Source: Circinella umbellata (lineage: Eukaryota; Mucoromycota; Mucoromycetes; Mucorales; Lichtheimiaceae). From it: a stretch of DNA of 64,000 nucleotides. Each line of letters begins with the position of its first letter. The first letter of the stretch is position 1. Location: NCBI GenBank assembly GCA_025093555.1, contig JAIWNF010000027.1:620001-684000 (forward strand). Direction: 5' to 3'. This document shows positions 1-13,004 of the stretch, in pieces. The position numbers were made by a program, and so were the translations under genes. Under the pieces are notes generated by a model. It was not told the origin of the DNA. It saw only the letters and a list, made by a program, of their open reading frames with translations, and searched no databases.

Positions 1-2255
1 CTTTAGGTACGTTACATCAACTCTGTCAATTTTGTTTTTATTTTGTACAGCTTAATAACCTAATCCCATTTTATTTTCCGGTATGTTCTGAAACTCTCAG
101 CTGCGTCTTGAAAGGTAAATTGATACCGATCCTCACATCTTATGAGTACAGGTTCAACGATGAATTACTGTAACAGCAGATAAGGCAAGAAAAAAAAAAG
201 CCAAAGACTGAAATGCATACACAATACTAATAGAGTAAGTGTATGAAGAATTAATAATGATTAACCTTTTTGCCCTCTTTTTCATATCATGTTTCGTATT
301 AAAAAAAAAGAACAATATTAGATAACTAATATAGTAATTTAGTATGTTGCATAAAAAAAAAATCAAAACGATCTTTTTTTTCAAACAATAATAACCAACA
401 CATTGGTAAAATAATAATGGATATAGTTACAAAAAGGAATGGATTAAGAATGTGGTACGTATATAATAAAATAATTTACTTATGGTAATATTCTATACAT
501 GAATTTGTCTATACGTATAATGGATGTTAATAACTATATAAAGGATTTTGCTTACTTCTTTCTATATCACTATTGTTTGTTATTAATAGAGAATATAATA
601 TATTTCATATTCATTGCATGAATTTAAAGAAATATAAGCTTTTTTGTAAATGAAATTTCACATTAACGTACATACACACGTACGCACATACATAATGCAA
701 TAACACAGAAGATTTATGCCTACATATATGAAATAAAAGGAGTAACGTTATATCATTTCAAGAAGAAATTCCAAAAAAGAAGTCATAAATTAGTTTTTGT
801 TGGGTAATAAGTAGAGTGGGTTGTTGTTTCAATTGCATCTTTATATATATTATACTTATATATATACGTAATATAATATAAATCTAGATCTCATGTTTTG
901 TCGGTATATAGAAAATCAATTAGAACGAAACGTCACTTTCATCACAACACTGTGTCGTACAACATTCAAACTTGTTTTCCCGACCAACCATGATTTTATT
1001 TAACAAGTAAATTAAGGCCAAGAAAGAATAAAAATTGTTCTATATTTATTTACATTTATACACTTCATTCAAGAAGAGAGAGAAATAAAAAAGAAAAGAC
1101 AAGTATTCTTGTACAGACAATATGATAATCATGTTAGATACTATACACTTTTAACAAATTGATATTGATTAGATCCGATAAAAAGGTACTTAATCATTTA
1201 TATCTTAGTATATACATATACAATATACTTTTATTAAACAAAGTATCCTATACATTCCATAATATAAACTACTCGATTTGACTTTTGATATCGGATCTAA
1301 TAATAATCAATCAAAAGAGAGAAAGAGGTGACAAGTATAGGTAGTGCAAAGACATGCGCTTTATTATATTTTTATTAAGGTTACGCACATGTCTATAAGT
1401 TACCAGTTTTTTTTTTACCATGCGCGCGGAGTGTTGTGTCAAAGTATTTGCGGAGAGTTTCTGTTTCTCTCTTTTCTAATATATTTTCTTACTCTGCTTT
1501 TTTTTTTCTATATCTTTTAAAAACAATTGGGAAGATGTTTTTCGTTTCATTGAAAGATCTTCTTCTTCTTTTGTTTTGAAAATAAGGAGTAAAGTTTTTT
1601 TTAAAAAAAGCAGATGAATAAGATAATATATATATATATATATATAATTAAGGGGTTGAAGAAAAAGAAAAATGATGTGTTGAAAAGGGGGGGGGGGAGG
1701 TGTAATAAGTTATTAACTATTATCATTTTCTATATAAAAAAAAGCTTTTTTTTTATTTTGGTAACCGCGTGCCAAATCCCAATAGGCCGCTCTTTATATA
1801 ATGCATGGAAAACGTTTGTACTTGCAGCAAATGGATAGTAGAGAGAAAAAGACTTTTTAGAGAAAGGAAACTCTCCTTGCTTTTTTTTTTCTCTTCTTCT
1901 TCTTTTCCTTTCTTCTCTTTTTATTTCCCTTAACAAAACCACTGAACCTCCATTTTCATTCCTTTTTTTTTTTTAGTCGATCGCAACCTCATACACCCGC
2001 CCGCGCTTTTTTTCTTCCTCACCCCTTTCCTACTTTTTTTTTTCGCGATCTGACAGGTTCAACAAAACAATTTTTAAACCGAAAAAAAAAAACTCATTAA
2101 ATCTATTTCTACATTCATTTCAATATTACAAAAAAAAAAACAGGGGCTTGCCCTCGTTATCAAATTATACTTTTCTAGTCCCGTCTTTTTTTATATACTC
2201 TAATTTCTTTTGATCCTTTCCCTTTTCTCTCTTCTTCATATATATCGAAAAAAAA
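1..2255. other. Gene-free upstream region
   Basis: No reading frame here has coding character. The stretch is AT-rich with homopolymer runs, a short TA repeat near 1626-1646, a G run near 1688-1697 and a pyrimidine-rich stretch at about 1880-2240 just before the CDC24 start. That last stretch is typical of a fungal 5' leader or promoter. A terminal exon of a gene lying to the left cannot be excluded, but nothing supports one. Confidence 0.6.
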
Positions 2256-5200
2256 ATGCAAATACCAGCACAAATTGATACGCCTATTGCTACTGATTCT
2301 GTAACAAATAAACCTTCTTCACAAAAAGCATCCTTATACCATACATGTCGTGCAGTCCTTAATGGATTAGCTGCGGTTCCTGGTTTTGATTATTATCTTA
2401 CGATGGAACCTACAACAACCATTACTTCCGAACCATCCTTATTATCACCTGTATCTCCTTCGTTTAATAATAATAATAATAATACTGTTGTAATAGGTGA
2501 TCCAGCAGCTCCACCTCTAACGCCAACCACACCTACAACACCTACAGCAACAACAAACATAAATACAAATACAAACAAAATAAATGATCCATTAAGTAAA
2601 TTATGGTTTATATGCAGACAAGGAGCTAGTTTATGCCTCCTTTTCAATACTTTAAAACCCGAGTCAGCTATTGATATCAGTCAAAAAATGAAACCAAAAG
2701 CATATGTTTATCATTTCAGTATTGCATGTAGAGATCATCTTGGTTTAGATCAAGAAAATCTTTTTACTGTATCTGATTTATTTCAAGATGATACGAATGG
2801 TTTTGTCAAGGTAAAAAGAGGGTCAAAATTATAAAGAAAAGTATCTATTGTTATTAATAAAGAAATTGTTTTTTTTATATAGGTAGTTAATACAGTAAGA
2901 AAAATTCTTGAATTACTTGAAATAAATGGTATCATTTCCATTAAAAAACATCTACATCGTCGTCATTCAAGTACAAGTACACCAAAAGATACTCGTAGTA
3001 AAGTCGTTATTGAACTTTTAGAAACAGAACGTAAATATGTACAAGATCTTGAATCACTCCAGGTAAAAATATAAATATATACATATATATATATTTATTT
3101 ATTTATAGATTATAAAAACAAAAAGGGCTTTAATGTAAAACTAAACATCTCTCTATATATTACTAAAGTATTATATGCGAGAAGCACACGCACAAAAAGT
3201 CCTTGCACCTGATACATTACATCAACTTTTTGGCAACTTGAACGCTCTTTTGGATTTTCAACGACGATTTTTAATTCATGCAGAAGATAATGCGGACCGT
3301 CCACCCCAAGAACAACGATTCGGTAGTCTCTTTGTTCAACTCGAAGATGCATTTTCTGTTTATGAACCTTTTTGTGCCAATTTCCAAACAGCACAAACAC
3401 TCGTGATCCAAGAGTCCAATAAATTACAAAAATTAGCCGATATCATGTCTCCTTCCTATGAATTACCTTCTATGTTGATCAAACCCGTGCAACGTGTATG
3501 TAAATATCCATTGATTTTAAAAGAGTTAGTCAAATCCACTCCTGAAGATTGGACTTATTACCAAGAAATGAAAATGGGATTAGAAGCTATTCAACGCGTG
3601 ACAAGTAAAGTCAATGAAACAAAACGAAGACAAGAAAATATGGTGTATGTAGAAGATTTATTAAGTCGGATCTTGGATCAATCTTGGAAAGGGGCCATTC
3701 CTTCTTATGGATGTTTATTGTTGCACGAACGGTTTGTTCTCTATCGTAACGATGTGGATTATCAAGTGTTGATGTATTTATTTGAAAAATCGGTGTTTAT
3801 TTGTACGGATGAAAAAGAGGCTACTGCTCATCAAGCTAATAATCATAATCATAATGGAAAAAAGTCAATTTCTTCAGTCACCAAAAAAAAGAAATCATTA
3901 TCGAATAGTAGTAATAATAACAAGGAAAACAATGGGGGTGGTTTGAATGTGAAAGGACGTATTTTCATATCACAACTTGTTCAAGTGACAGATGTTAGTC
4001 AAGCAGGTAAAACACAAATCATGATGATCTCCTTTTTTTTGGTTTTTGTTTTTATCGTTGCTATGTGCTGACAAATTGATATTCTGTAACTCATCCATTA
4101 TTTTACTTTTTTTTTTTTGTATTGAAAATCATATAGGTTTATGGTCATTACGTATTTATTGGTCAGAACGAGATTCAAAGCCCCACAGTATTCAATCATT
4201 TAATCTTAAATCATTTATTCTAAAATGTCGAAACGGTGAACAACTTCGACAATGGGAAGCTGCATTCAGTAAACTTATTCAAAATGAAAAAAGACTTTCT
4301 CGTGAAAGTCGAGCAGCCGCTGAAGCATCAGTATCAAAACAGCATCAACAACAATCATCTACAACCAACTTTGTTTCCACAACAGAAACATCTATCCATC
4401 AACAACAACAACAAACTTTAAAATCTAAATCACTTCCTGGTATGAAATATGGAGAAGGAAGAAAAGTGCTTGACAGTGATATTGAAGATGGTGAAGAAGA
4501 TGACGACGATGATAATAATGATGATTATGATGAATTAATGCATTCAAGTGATGAAGAAGAGAGTGAATTTTATGGAAGATTACATGGTCATTCCCAAAAT
4601 AATACGAATCACGTTCAACAACAACAACATCAACGTCATTCACACAGTAAATCACAAATTTCTGCATCACTTTCATCAAATTATTATGCTCACAATAATA
4701 GCAGTGATACTAATAATAATAATACCATATTAACATCAAATCAACATCCAGCTATGCCAGGAATGACATTACCTCCGCTTCCTCGTGATTCGGGTGTTGA
4801 TACAATAACAAATCCCGGATACCCTCCGTCATCTTATTCACCTCCTAATTCATATCCATCCTCACCACTTACTAATTCATATCCATCTTCACCTTCTGCA
4901 TCTACAAGAGCATCTACTAGTAGTAGCTCTGGCTCAAGTACAATGTGGCAACAATCACAACAACGTCGATATGATGCAAGTGAAATGATAGGGCGTTCTA
5001 TCTTGAATAGTAATGAAGTTATTGGGATGCCTCCTACTTCTTCAATCGATGACGATTCTTATTCATTTTTATCCAATAGTAATAATAGCAATACAAGTAA
5101 TACAACTCGCATGCGATCTCAGAGTAGTCCGAATATTCATCAACAAATACCATTTGAAGATGCAAAAGATGTACCATTGCCTATTAATTCAAGAACGCTT

Positions 5201-5665
5201 TATTATCATCAACAGCAACAGCAACAAAGGGACCGACTTAGTGCAGGGTATCCATATGAACAACAAGAACAAAATGAAGAATATAATTCTATTTTAATAC
5301 AACCTCTACCTTCAACTGCCAATGTTAAGATTAAATTGAATTACATGGATGGCATTTATGTTATTGTGGTTCCGTTAGATATTACGTTTGATGAATTAAT
5401 AGATCGAATTGATCGAAAAATTCGTGTTTATATGCGTGATATGGATATACTTGTTGGACTTAAATATCAAGATGAAGATGGCGATTTAATTACCATTAGT
5501 TCTACAGAAGATGTTCAAATGGGATTTGAAAGTCGTGGTGTTTCCAATACAGTTAATTTTTTTGCTGTCATGACAACAACACAAATGATGAAACCAACTT
5601 CTTGTTCAACTACTAATACCACGACAGCAACCCATCCTACCCTTATCAATGGTTGTACCAGATAA
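2256..5665 (+). CDS. CDC24: Cdc24-family Rho guanine nucleotide exchange factor
   Basis: Activator of the Cdc42 GTPase, acting at sites of polarised growth. Four exons fit in frame: 2256-2810, 2883-3062, 3169-4006, 4137-5665 (1033 aa). Domains in order are an N-terminal Cdc24 calponin-type region (from about residue 30, with CRAVLNGLAAVPGFDYYLTM), split by a Pro/Thr/Asn-rich insert at about 52-110. Next come a DH domain at about 224-405 (starting near VVIELLETERKYVQDLESLQ, with KPVQRVCKYPLILKEL near its end), a PH domain at about 410-575 interrupted by a Lys/Ser/Asn loop, a long Gln/Asn/Ser/Pro-rich linker, and a C-terminal PB1 domain at about 920-1003. This is the full Cdc24/Scd1 architecture (CH, DH, PH, PB1). 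In yeast the PB1 domain binds the scaffold Bem1/Scd2. The protein is longer than yeast Cdc24 because of the low-complexity linker. The ATG is the first in frame and follows a pyrimidine-rich leader. Confidence 0.93.
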
Positions 5666-6354
5666 CTTTATTTTATTTTTTTTCAATGTATCATTTCCCC
5701 ACTTTCTCTTCCTTCTCTCATATACCAAACACTCTTTTTTTTTTCTTTTTCATCCCATTCCATTCATTTCATATCTTTAGCATGTACACAAAAAATCAAT
5801 CAATCAATCAGTCAAACAACAACAACAATGACAATAACAATAACAACAACTAAAAATCAAGAAAACATTCACTCGTTTTTTTTTCTTATTATCATTCAAC
5901 GACAAAACTCTTTTCTTTATTTTATTTATTCATTCATTTCATTCTTCTTCTTTTCCCTTTTTTGAAATAATAATAACAATAATAATAATAAAAAACAATT
6001 TAAAACTTTTGATTCAATATTTAATAGTAATTCTCTCTTTAAACCTCATTATGAAATATATGTGTTTATACATTTATATACACGTGTTTTTATTAATTAA
6101 AAAAATCGACAACATATTTTCCGCCCAATCTTTCTAAAATTGGCTTACAGCAAACAAAAAAAACTTATTATTTGGGGGGGGGGTGTCTGTGTGCTTTTGC
6201 ATCTATAATTTTTTTTGGATATTAAACTTTTTTTTCTGCTCTTCCGAGTGAACACCTTTCTCTCTCTCGCTTCTTGGTTTTTTTTTTTCACCTTTTCTAA
6301 AATTTAAATAAAATAAATAAATAAAATAATAATAATAAAAGAACTTTGGCATTC
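5666..6354. other. Spacer between CDC24 and the SEC14-like gene
   Basis: Tandem-gene spacer with pyrimidine-rich stretches, CAA/AAT microsatellites (about 5817-5850 and 5967-5995) and a G10 run near 6174-6183. No credible coding sequence was seen. It should hold the CDC24 3' UTR and the promoter of the next gene. Confidence 0.55.
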
Positions 6355-7890
6355 ATGCTAAAGATTTTACGAGAAAGAGCAGTATTACTTGATTCACAGT
6401 ATACGCAACATGAACAAGATATAATACAATTGACGGAACGATTAAAAAGAGACGTTGAGTTACTTGGTTTTTCAACATTGGATTTATACGATGCTAAAAC
6501 TTATCTTAATGACGATGGTAATTGAAATCAATTTTGAAAATAAAATAATAAAAGTGTGTGTTTATGTGTATGAGACAGAACAAAGATATTGATAACCTTT
6601 TTTTTTCATTATATATACTTTAATCACTATTATTATGATAACAACAGTGACAATATTTCGATTTCTTCGTGATAGTGGATTTGATGAAACAAAAGCGCAT
6701 GAAAAATTATTGGATACTATACGATGGCGACAAGAACTAGGTGTACCTCGTATGACATATGAATCAGTGGCGAGTGAATTCTTTGATAGTGGAGGATTTG
6801 CTTTTTTTCACAAACAAGATAAATTAGGTCGACCTGTTGCTGTAGTCCAAATGCGTTATTTTCCGCAGTTTCAAGATAAATCGAAAGGTCTTACGGATTT
6901 CATACGACCTTATGCTTGTCTTGTGATGGAAATTGTTAGAAAAATAATGTTGGATATCACATGCGAAAATCGAAATAATCAAATGAATGATCAGAAAAAA
7001 TCGTTTTCTCTTGTATCTCAAATTGCAGTTATTATTGATATTGGTAAAGCTCCATTTATTCCTATTGTAAGTTATTATCATTATTATTGTTGGATTGGGG
7101 AAAATTAGAATAGATAAACTAATTTTTAAATATATATGTATATAATAGGATGCCAATTTAGTGAGAACTATAATGGATTTAATGGATAATCGTTTTCCTG
7201 GATTTATTGGATCTATTTATGTAATGAATTTTGGATGGATGTATCAAGGAATATGGCAAATGGTTAAATATATATTAAGTGATGAAGCAAGAAGTAGGAT
7301 AAGTTTTCCTAAATCTCAAGAAGTATTAGAAATTATTTCCAAAGAAAATTTATTATCAGGTAAATTGTTTGTCCCAGGAGGGGGAATATAGACTTTCTTT
7401 TTTACTGATCATATTTTTTCTCTTTATCATGAATAGATTTAGGTGGATGTGATGATTATCAATGGAGTTTTGAAACGGATCCAGCATTACAAAAATATGG
7501 TATGGGTGTTCCTATGGAAGAAGAAGAAGATAATCAAGTGGTTCCAATTGTTGATGATCAAGAAAATCAAGTACAATCCTTTACACGGATATCACGGAGT
7601 GCATCCATTTCATCGGATGAATTCTTTGATGCCAATGAAACATTATCTTTTTCTGATCATAGTTCTTATTATGATGCTCAAAGTAGATATGCAACCCCTG
7701 GTTATCTTACTCCATTAGGAGTTAATTCTCCACCACCACCACCTATTATCCCATCTGAGTTATCACAATCATTATGGCTATCTATATCATCATCATCATC
7801 TAACAATCACAATAATCCATTTTATTCTTGGACCGGACTTCATATGGGAGCAACATTCTTAACATCATTTCTGGGTGGACGATATCCATT

Positions 7891-7926
<36 letters not shown>

Positions 7927-8470
7927 GAGACAACGACGACGATCTATATTTACAATAAATAATGATGAAGGTATTAATGGATTTGCATTAATGGATCGAT
8001 TAAATCTGTTACAAGAACAACAAGGAAACCAATCAGAACAAGAAGATGAAAAGATATATATGTTATTAGAAGAGGAAGGGGAAGATATGATTCAAATCGA
8101 TCAACAACAACATACCCCTCATTTTCCACATTTATTACCACCTGATGTACCACAATCAGCGTATGCACTTGCACCTATACGAATGCAATTACAACGTATA
8201 GAGCATCGATTTATTCGATTAACAAGACGTATATTTCGTTTATCTTTTGCATACAAAGGTGCTGTTTATTGGGTTATTTTTTATATATTTTTACGTGGTC
8301 CCGTTGAACATGCATTGAGACGATCATTGGCTTCTGTATTAACAGCTCCACAACGTTTATCTTATACAACTATTGGTATTACTGCAGCCATAGCAGCGGC
8401 TATTGGTTCATCTGTTACTGCTTCTGTAAGTAATGATGATCATAATAATCGACGTCGACAAAATCGTTAA
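6355..8470 (+). CDS. CRAL-TRIO (SEC14-like) lipid-binding protein with C-terminal membrane region
   Basis: Four exons fit in frame: 6355-6517, 6648-7066, 7149-7359, 7437-8470 (608 aa). Residues from about 55 match the CRAL-TRIO N-terminal helix region (FRFLRDSGFDETKAHEKLL, IRWRQELGV). They are followed by the lipid-binding domain to about residue 275, with GRPVAVVQMRYF, the FPGFIGSIYVMNFGW segment and a closing NLLSDLGGCDDYQW. SEC14-like proteins bind or transfer phosphatidylinositol and other lipids; the actual ligand is not evident here. The C-terminal half is low complexity (poly-Q, acidic) and ends in two hydrophobic stretches (around GAVYWVIFYIFLRGP and the Ala/Ile-rich segment before the last 20 residues), suggesting tail anchoring. 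It lies directly downstream of CDC24 on the same strand. The ATG chosen is the first in frame after an A-rich leader. Confidence 0.82.
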
Positions 8471-8896
8471 CCCAGATTAATTACAAACTACTACTACAAC
8501 AACAACAAAAAATTATATACAATCAGATACACATTTAATATCATCATTATCTATAATTATAATACACATTGTATATATATATATATATATCTATATATAC
8601 ATTATCATCATTCTTTTTTTTGGCATTTAACATAAATTTTACATATCACTCACCTAAAAATAATTCCACATCACTACTATACGATACACCCATCTCTTTC
8701 TCCTCCATCATCATTATTTTCAATTTACTCAAATTCTACGTATACACTTTTTTTTTTTTTGTAATAAGTATTTCTCATAAAAAACAACTTTATTTTTTAT
8801 TTTTAATAACAAGATGATATAAGATATGTGAGGTTAATAATTTATAAATGTATGTTGAAATAGTAATAGGGGAGGGAGGGAGGGGAAGGAAACTTA
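8471..8896. other. Convergent 3' spacer
   Basis: Lies between two converging genes. It has a TA repeat near 8572-8600, T-rich tracts, and a G-rich motif at 8869-8885 (annotated separately). An open frame across 8569-8817 is AT-rich and hydrophobic with no recognisable family, so it was not called. Confidence 0.5.
8869..8885 (+). other. Putative G-quadruplex motif just past a stop codon
   Basis: Four G runs (4, 3, 3 and 4 bases) separated by single A bases meet the canonical G4 pattern. It lies 12 bases beyond the stop of the minus-strand 5-alpha-reductase-like gene, so that gene's mRNA would carry the C-rich complement at the start of its 3' UTR. Confidence 0.6.
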
Positions 8897-10013
8897 TTAA
8901 AAGAGTCCAGGAATTAATGCAGCTCTTATTGAAGCTGCAGGAAATCGATTTTGATACCACGATTTGGTATTAAGTGCACGAAGACTTAAATAGACAATAC
9001 ATGAAATAAGAAATGGAAATGTTAACACATTTTGTGTTACAATAGATAATCCACAAAGAGTTATTATTTCTCCAAGCTATTAAAAAACCATATCATTTGT
9101 ATTGTTAATGTACATTATTACTATTATTACGTATTTTGAGTGTTTTCTACTATATACTTACATAATGTGGACACCAAACAAATTTAAATAATCCACCTTC
9201 CGGAATCTGTATATGCAATATATATATGTATTAGGACTTCGATTCATAGCAAAAGAAAACAAACAAAAACAAAGGTTTCCTTTTCTTTACCTTATATCCT
9301 GAATCATGATTTGATTTTCTTAAATTAGATAAAATATAATGATGATAAAAATTAATGATTTCACCCATAAAGAATAAAAGGGTACCAAAACGTATTTGAC
9401 GTTTATCAATCACGGAGAATGGTACTTGAGTAGCAAGATAGATAAAAATAACAGTTAATCCAATATAAGCAGTTGAAATTAAACAAGTGTCTCGTACAGC
9501 AGTATATCCAGAATATTTATGAACAAAACCAATTTCCTATTATATATTCACGTTACTACATAACCCATTTCATTTACTTTGCTGTTGACAACAAAACAAT
9601 ACCATAACTTTTAATTACTTACATAAAGCCTTTTTAAATAATGAAACAAAAACATTAATGCAATCCAATTTGAATGTTGGCGTGTAGATAATGATAAGAT
9701 GGCTAAAAAGGATAATACACTTGAAGGTGAATAAATTAATAGCATACCAATTCTTGATGAGACCTAAGGTTGAATTCTTATATCATTTATTATACTATTT
9801 TATATATATATGTGTGTGTATGGATTTCAATATAGAAAAACAAATTAAATATATTATATACTGTACCTTCAAAATAGAATCATCTTGTGGTGCAAATTTC
9901 GAATATCCCATACGCGTTTCTGGTTTAGATTCTCGAAAAATAACCAAAAAACAACCTAATAAGGCTGAAGAACTTAATAAGACATTTGTAAATGTTGGAT
10001 AGGGAATATACAT
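8897..10013 (-). CDS. Steroid 5-alpha-reductase family membrane oxidoreductase
   Basis: Five exons on the minus strand: 10013-9867, 9763-9623, 9536-9291, 9206-9162, 9076-8897 (252 aa; all introns in phase 0). The protein is strongly hydrophobic and carries the family signature: HYLKRLYEIGFVHKYSG in the middle, then GEIINFYHHYILSNLR, GYKIPEGGLFKFVWCPHYLG, and a basic/aromatic tail ending in ALIPGLF. The family covers NADPH-dependent reductases of the ER membrane (steroid 5-alpha-reductases, polyprenol reductase, trans-2-enoyl-CoA reductase). The length and the GYKIPxGGLF..CPHYLGE motif resemble the 3-oxo-5-alpha-steroid 4-dehydrogenase branch more than Tsc13, but the substrate cannot be read from the sequence. 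The upstream TTG-started extension of the frame was rejected in favour of the ATG at 10013. Confidence 0.85.
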
Positions 10014-10449
10014 TTGTTTGTTTTCTTTCGTCAAATATAAAAAGGATAAAAATAAAAAATTGCATATATGCTTTTTTTTTCTTTATCTTTTTTATATGTT
10101 GTGGCGAGTAAGTTGTAATTTCATTGTCTCTAATTTACTTCAAGTTCATTGGACCATAACTGTTACTCTATCCTCCCCTCTTTTTTTTTGTACTACCAAA
10201 AAAAAAGAATTGATCGGCCTTGTTTCAAAAAAGAATATATTCATGTTCCTTAAAATTCTGTCAAATAAACAATAAATAATCTAAACGGATGGCTCAAGAT
10301 TTGCTTTATATATATATATATATTATCATTCCGACAAGGTTTTAAAATATATATAATATTATGTAATTGAATGTCGGCAGGGCAGAGAAGAAGAATTAAT
10401 ATTAAGCTAGAAAAAAAAGGGGGGGTGGGGGTGGGAGGGGATAACCCAA
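10014..10449. other. Spacer between two minus-strand genes
   Basis: Contains the promoter side of the reductase gene and the 3' side of the DH-PH GEF gene. Visible features are a TA repeat near 10312-10323 and the G-rich motif at 10419-10440. No gene is supported. Confidence 0.55.
10419..10440 (+). other. Putative G-quadruplex motif just past a stop codon
   Basis: G runs of 7, 5, 3 and 4 bases separated by single-base loops (T, T, A). It lies 10 bases beyond the stop codon of the minus-strand GEF gene, so the transcript would contain a C-rich tract there. It is the second such arrangement in adjacent minus-strand genes (compare 8869-8885). Confidence 0.65.
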
Positions 10450-12954
10450 CTATTTTTGAAATGGTCTTTCAGTACAACGATCTTTTCTAGTAATGCTATT
10501 TGTTCTAACAAGAGGTGATCCGGGTATAATAAGAGGTGGAGGTTTTTTGGAGAGTTGTCGTTTACTCTAAAATTATAATAATAAAAGGAAAAAATTAATA
10601 AAAATTCAATAACCCTGTTTAAAAAAATAATAGAATGCGATTTTTTCTATTTTTACCTTTTTTGGTGGTTTTTGTTGTGATAGGTCGGATGAATTCATGG
10701 TAGGTGGCACAGATGAAGTACCACCCGACGGAGGAATAAATGAATTTTGTTGTTGACGTGCATTTGTAGCATTACGTCGTGTACGACGAGGTGTACCAAT
10801 AGTTCCTAGTTTTTCAACCATGCGACCGAAAAAACGAGAAGAGGTTCTAGCTAGTCCCATCGTTGCAGCACTTAATGATCGTGGTAATCCAGGTGTAGCT
10901 TGAGGTGGTAATCGAGCTGCTGGATTGTTATTATTCACATTTTGAAGTTTATTACTCATAGTGCTAGAATTGGTTCCGTTCATGGATTGAAGACTTGTTG
11001 TACTTCCATCTACTTTTTTATTATTCATAGTGTTGTTGTTATTGTTGTTAAGCGATCCTCGACGCGATAATCTAAAGATCATACTATCGGTTCTGACTGA
11101 ACCATTTAATGCCGGTGGAAGTTGTTGATGATTTTGTGAAATCATGGCTGAATGGGTACTATGGGTGGATGGAGGTCGACGTACGGGTATGTCATTGACA
11201 ATAGGCTCAGAAATACGTAATCGACTTGGTAATGATGCTTTTCGACGTACAGCACTTTTGAACATATCTTGGGGTGAGGATATAGTAGTGGTAGGTGTAG
11301 GTCCAACACTACTTCTACTAGTAGCATGATATTGTTGTTGTTGTTGATTGTAATGATGGTATTGTTGACTATTATTATTTTCTTCATCTGTCTTGATACT
11401 GGTGAATGCAAGCATAGATGCTGATTTACCCATACGACTTCTTCGTTGTTGTTTCCTTTGGTTACTATTTTCTATACCACTCGATCGATCATTTCGTGCT
11501 TGTGATCTTGCCGTTAATATAGGGGTTGTACATACGTCTTCAAATTTATTATCAATACCAATGGCTCGAACACTAGATTGCTGATGACGTCGTTGTGAAC
11601 GAAAATCGGCTACTGTGTTTGTTACAAAATCACAAAAATCACTAATGCTCGCCTGCGAGCGCATGCCAGGTGAATTAACATTACTACTTTGAGCTGAAGA
11701 TGTATAATGAGTAGGTGAATCACCACTCATAACATTATTATTATTATTGCTACTGCTGCCTCCATGAACATGATTGTTATTACTCGATAATAAATCATCC
11801 GGTGTACTATTCACAGAAACAATTGTTCTTGGTGTACTCGGCCTAGTATTGGTATTATTTATAATATGTTGATCCAATGTTATATTGCTTCCGCTATAAT
11901 TGACTTGTACTTGTTGAGATTCTGATCTTGAAAGATAACTACATAGACTTGTAGTTGACGATGCATCATAGGGGTACCCAGCTGCTGACATTGTATTACT
12001 GTCGTTATTATTATTATTGTTGTTGTTAATAATGGAGGATGATGAAGTGGCTGTTGTGGATGATAAACTGATGGAAGATACAAATAATTCTTCGACAGCT
12101 GTAGTACTTGAATTTTGACTTTGTTCTTCATATTCATCTTTGGATGTTTTGATAGCACCTTGTAATTTATCTAACCAAATTTGTTTTTCTGATTCACACA
12201 TGGCTGAAAATTCAATAGACTGGGTCTCACTGAAAAGTAACCAAGAATGTGGAAGACTGGCTAGGGTTGCAGAGTCAGTATAAAACATTTTTTTTTAAAA
12301 AAAAAGATCGGCGTTGATGAAGTAAAACAAAAAAAAAGAGAAAAGAAACACAACGTACGGTGTTCATTTGGAAGGTCATGTACTTGAAATTTTCGTAGTG
12401 GAAACCAATGACGTGGTTCATAACGATCATGTCGTTTTCCTTTAGCAATAATCATATAAGAACTGAATAATGCACAACCAAGACGTTTCACTTTAGTACT
12501 TTCGGATAAGATGCGAATATCTAATGTACCAATTAATACACATGATCCAAGAACACCATAAAAACGTTTTGAAGCAGCCTACACATAGTGTTTCATTATT
12601 TGTAAAAGTATTAGTTTTTTTTTTTTTTAAAAAAAAAAGTTATTACATCTCATAGATACATACATTCACCCAATCTGAATCAAGTCTATTCAGGAACAAC
12701 TTGGTTTTACGTCTGGCTTCCAATTTCGATTTTTCAGAATTAAGGCGTAGAGCCACTTGATGCATAACATTTAATCCCATCATAAGAGCTTCATGTTCCA
12801 TTGTATCTGTTGGAACTGTTTTACTCATGGATTCAAGAATTAATTTATATTTTAAGAGTCGTTGAACCGGCTAAATCAATTAAAATGACTTCAGTCAATA
12901 ACAATATTAATTGATGATCTGAAAACATGAAGATAGGGATCATCAAGTATCAAT

Positions 12955-13004
<50 letters not shown>

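Noticed and set aside
8569..8817. 82-codon frame after the SEC14-like gene
   Set aside because: Begins in a TA microsatellite and consists of Ile/Phe/Tyr/Lys-rich codons; lies in a 3' spacer between converging genes.
12261..12288. ATG near 12286 as the start of a separate minus-strand gene of about 560 aa
   Set aside because: The acceptor at 12261-12262 joins this region in frame to the upstream PH-domain exon, completing a normal DH-PH protein.
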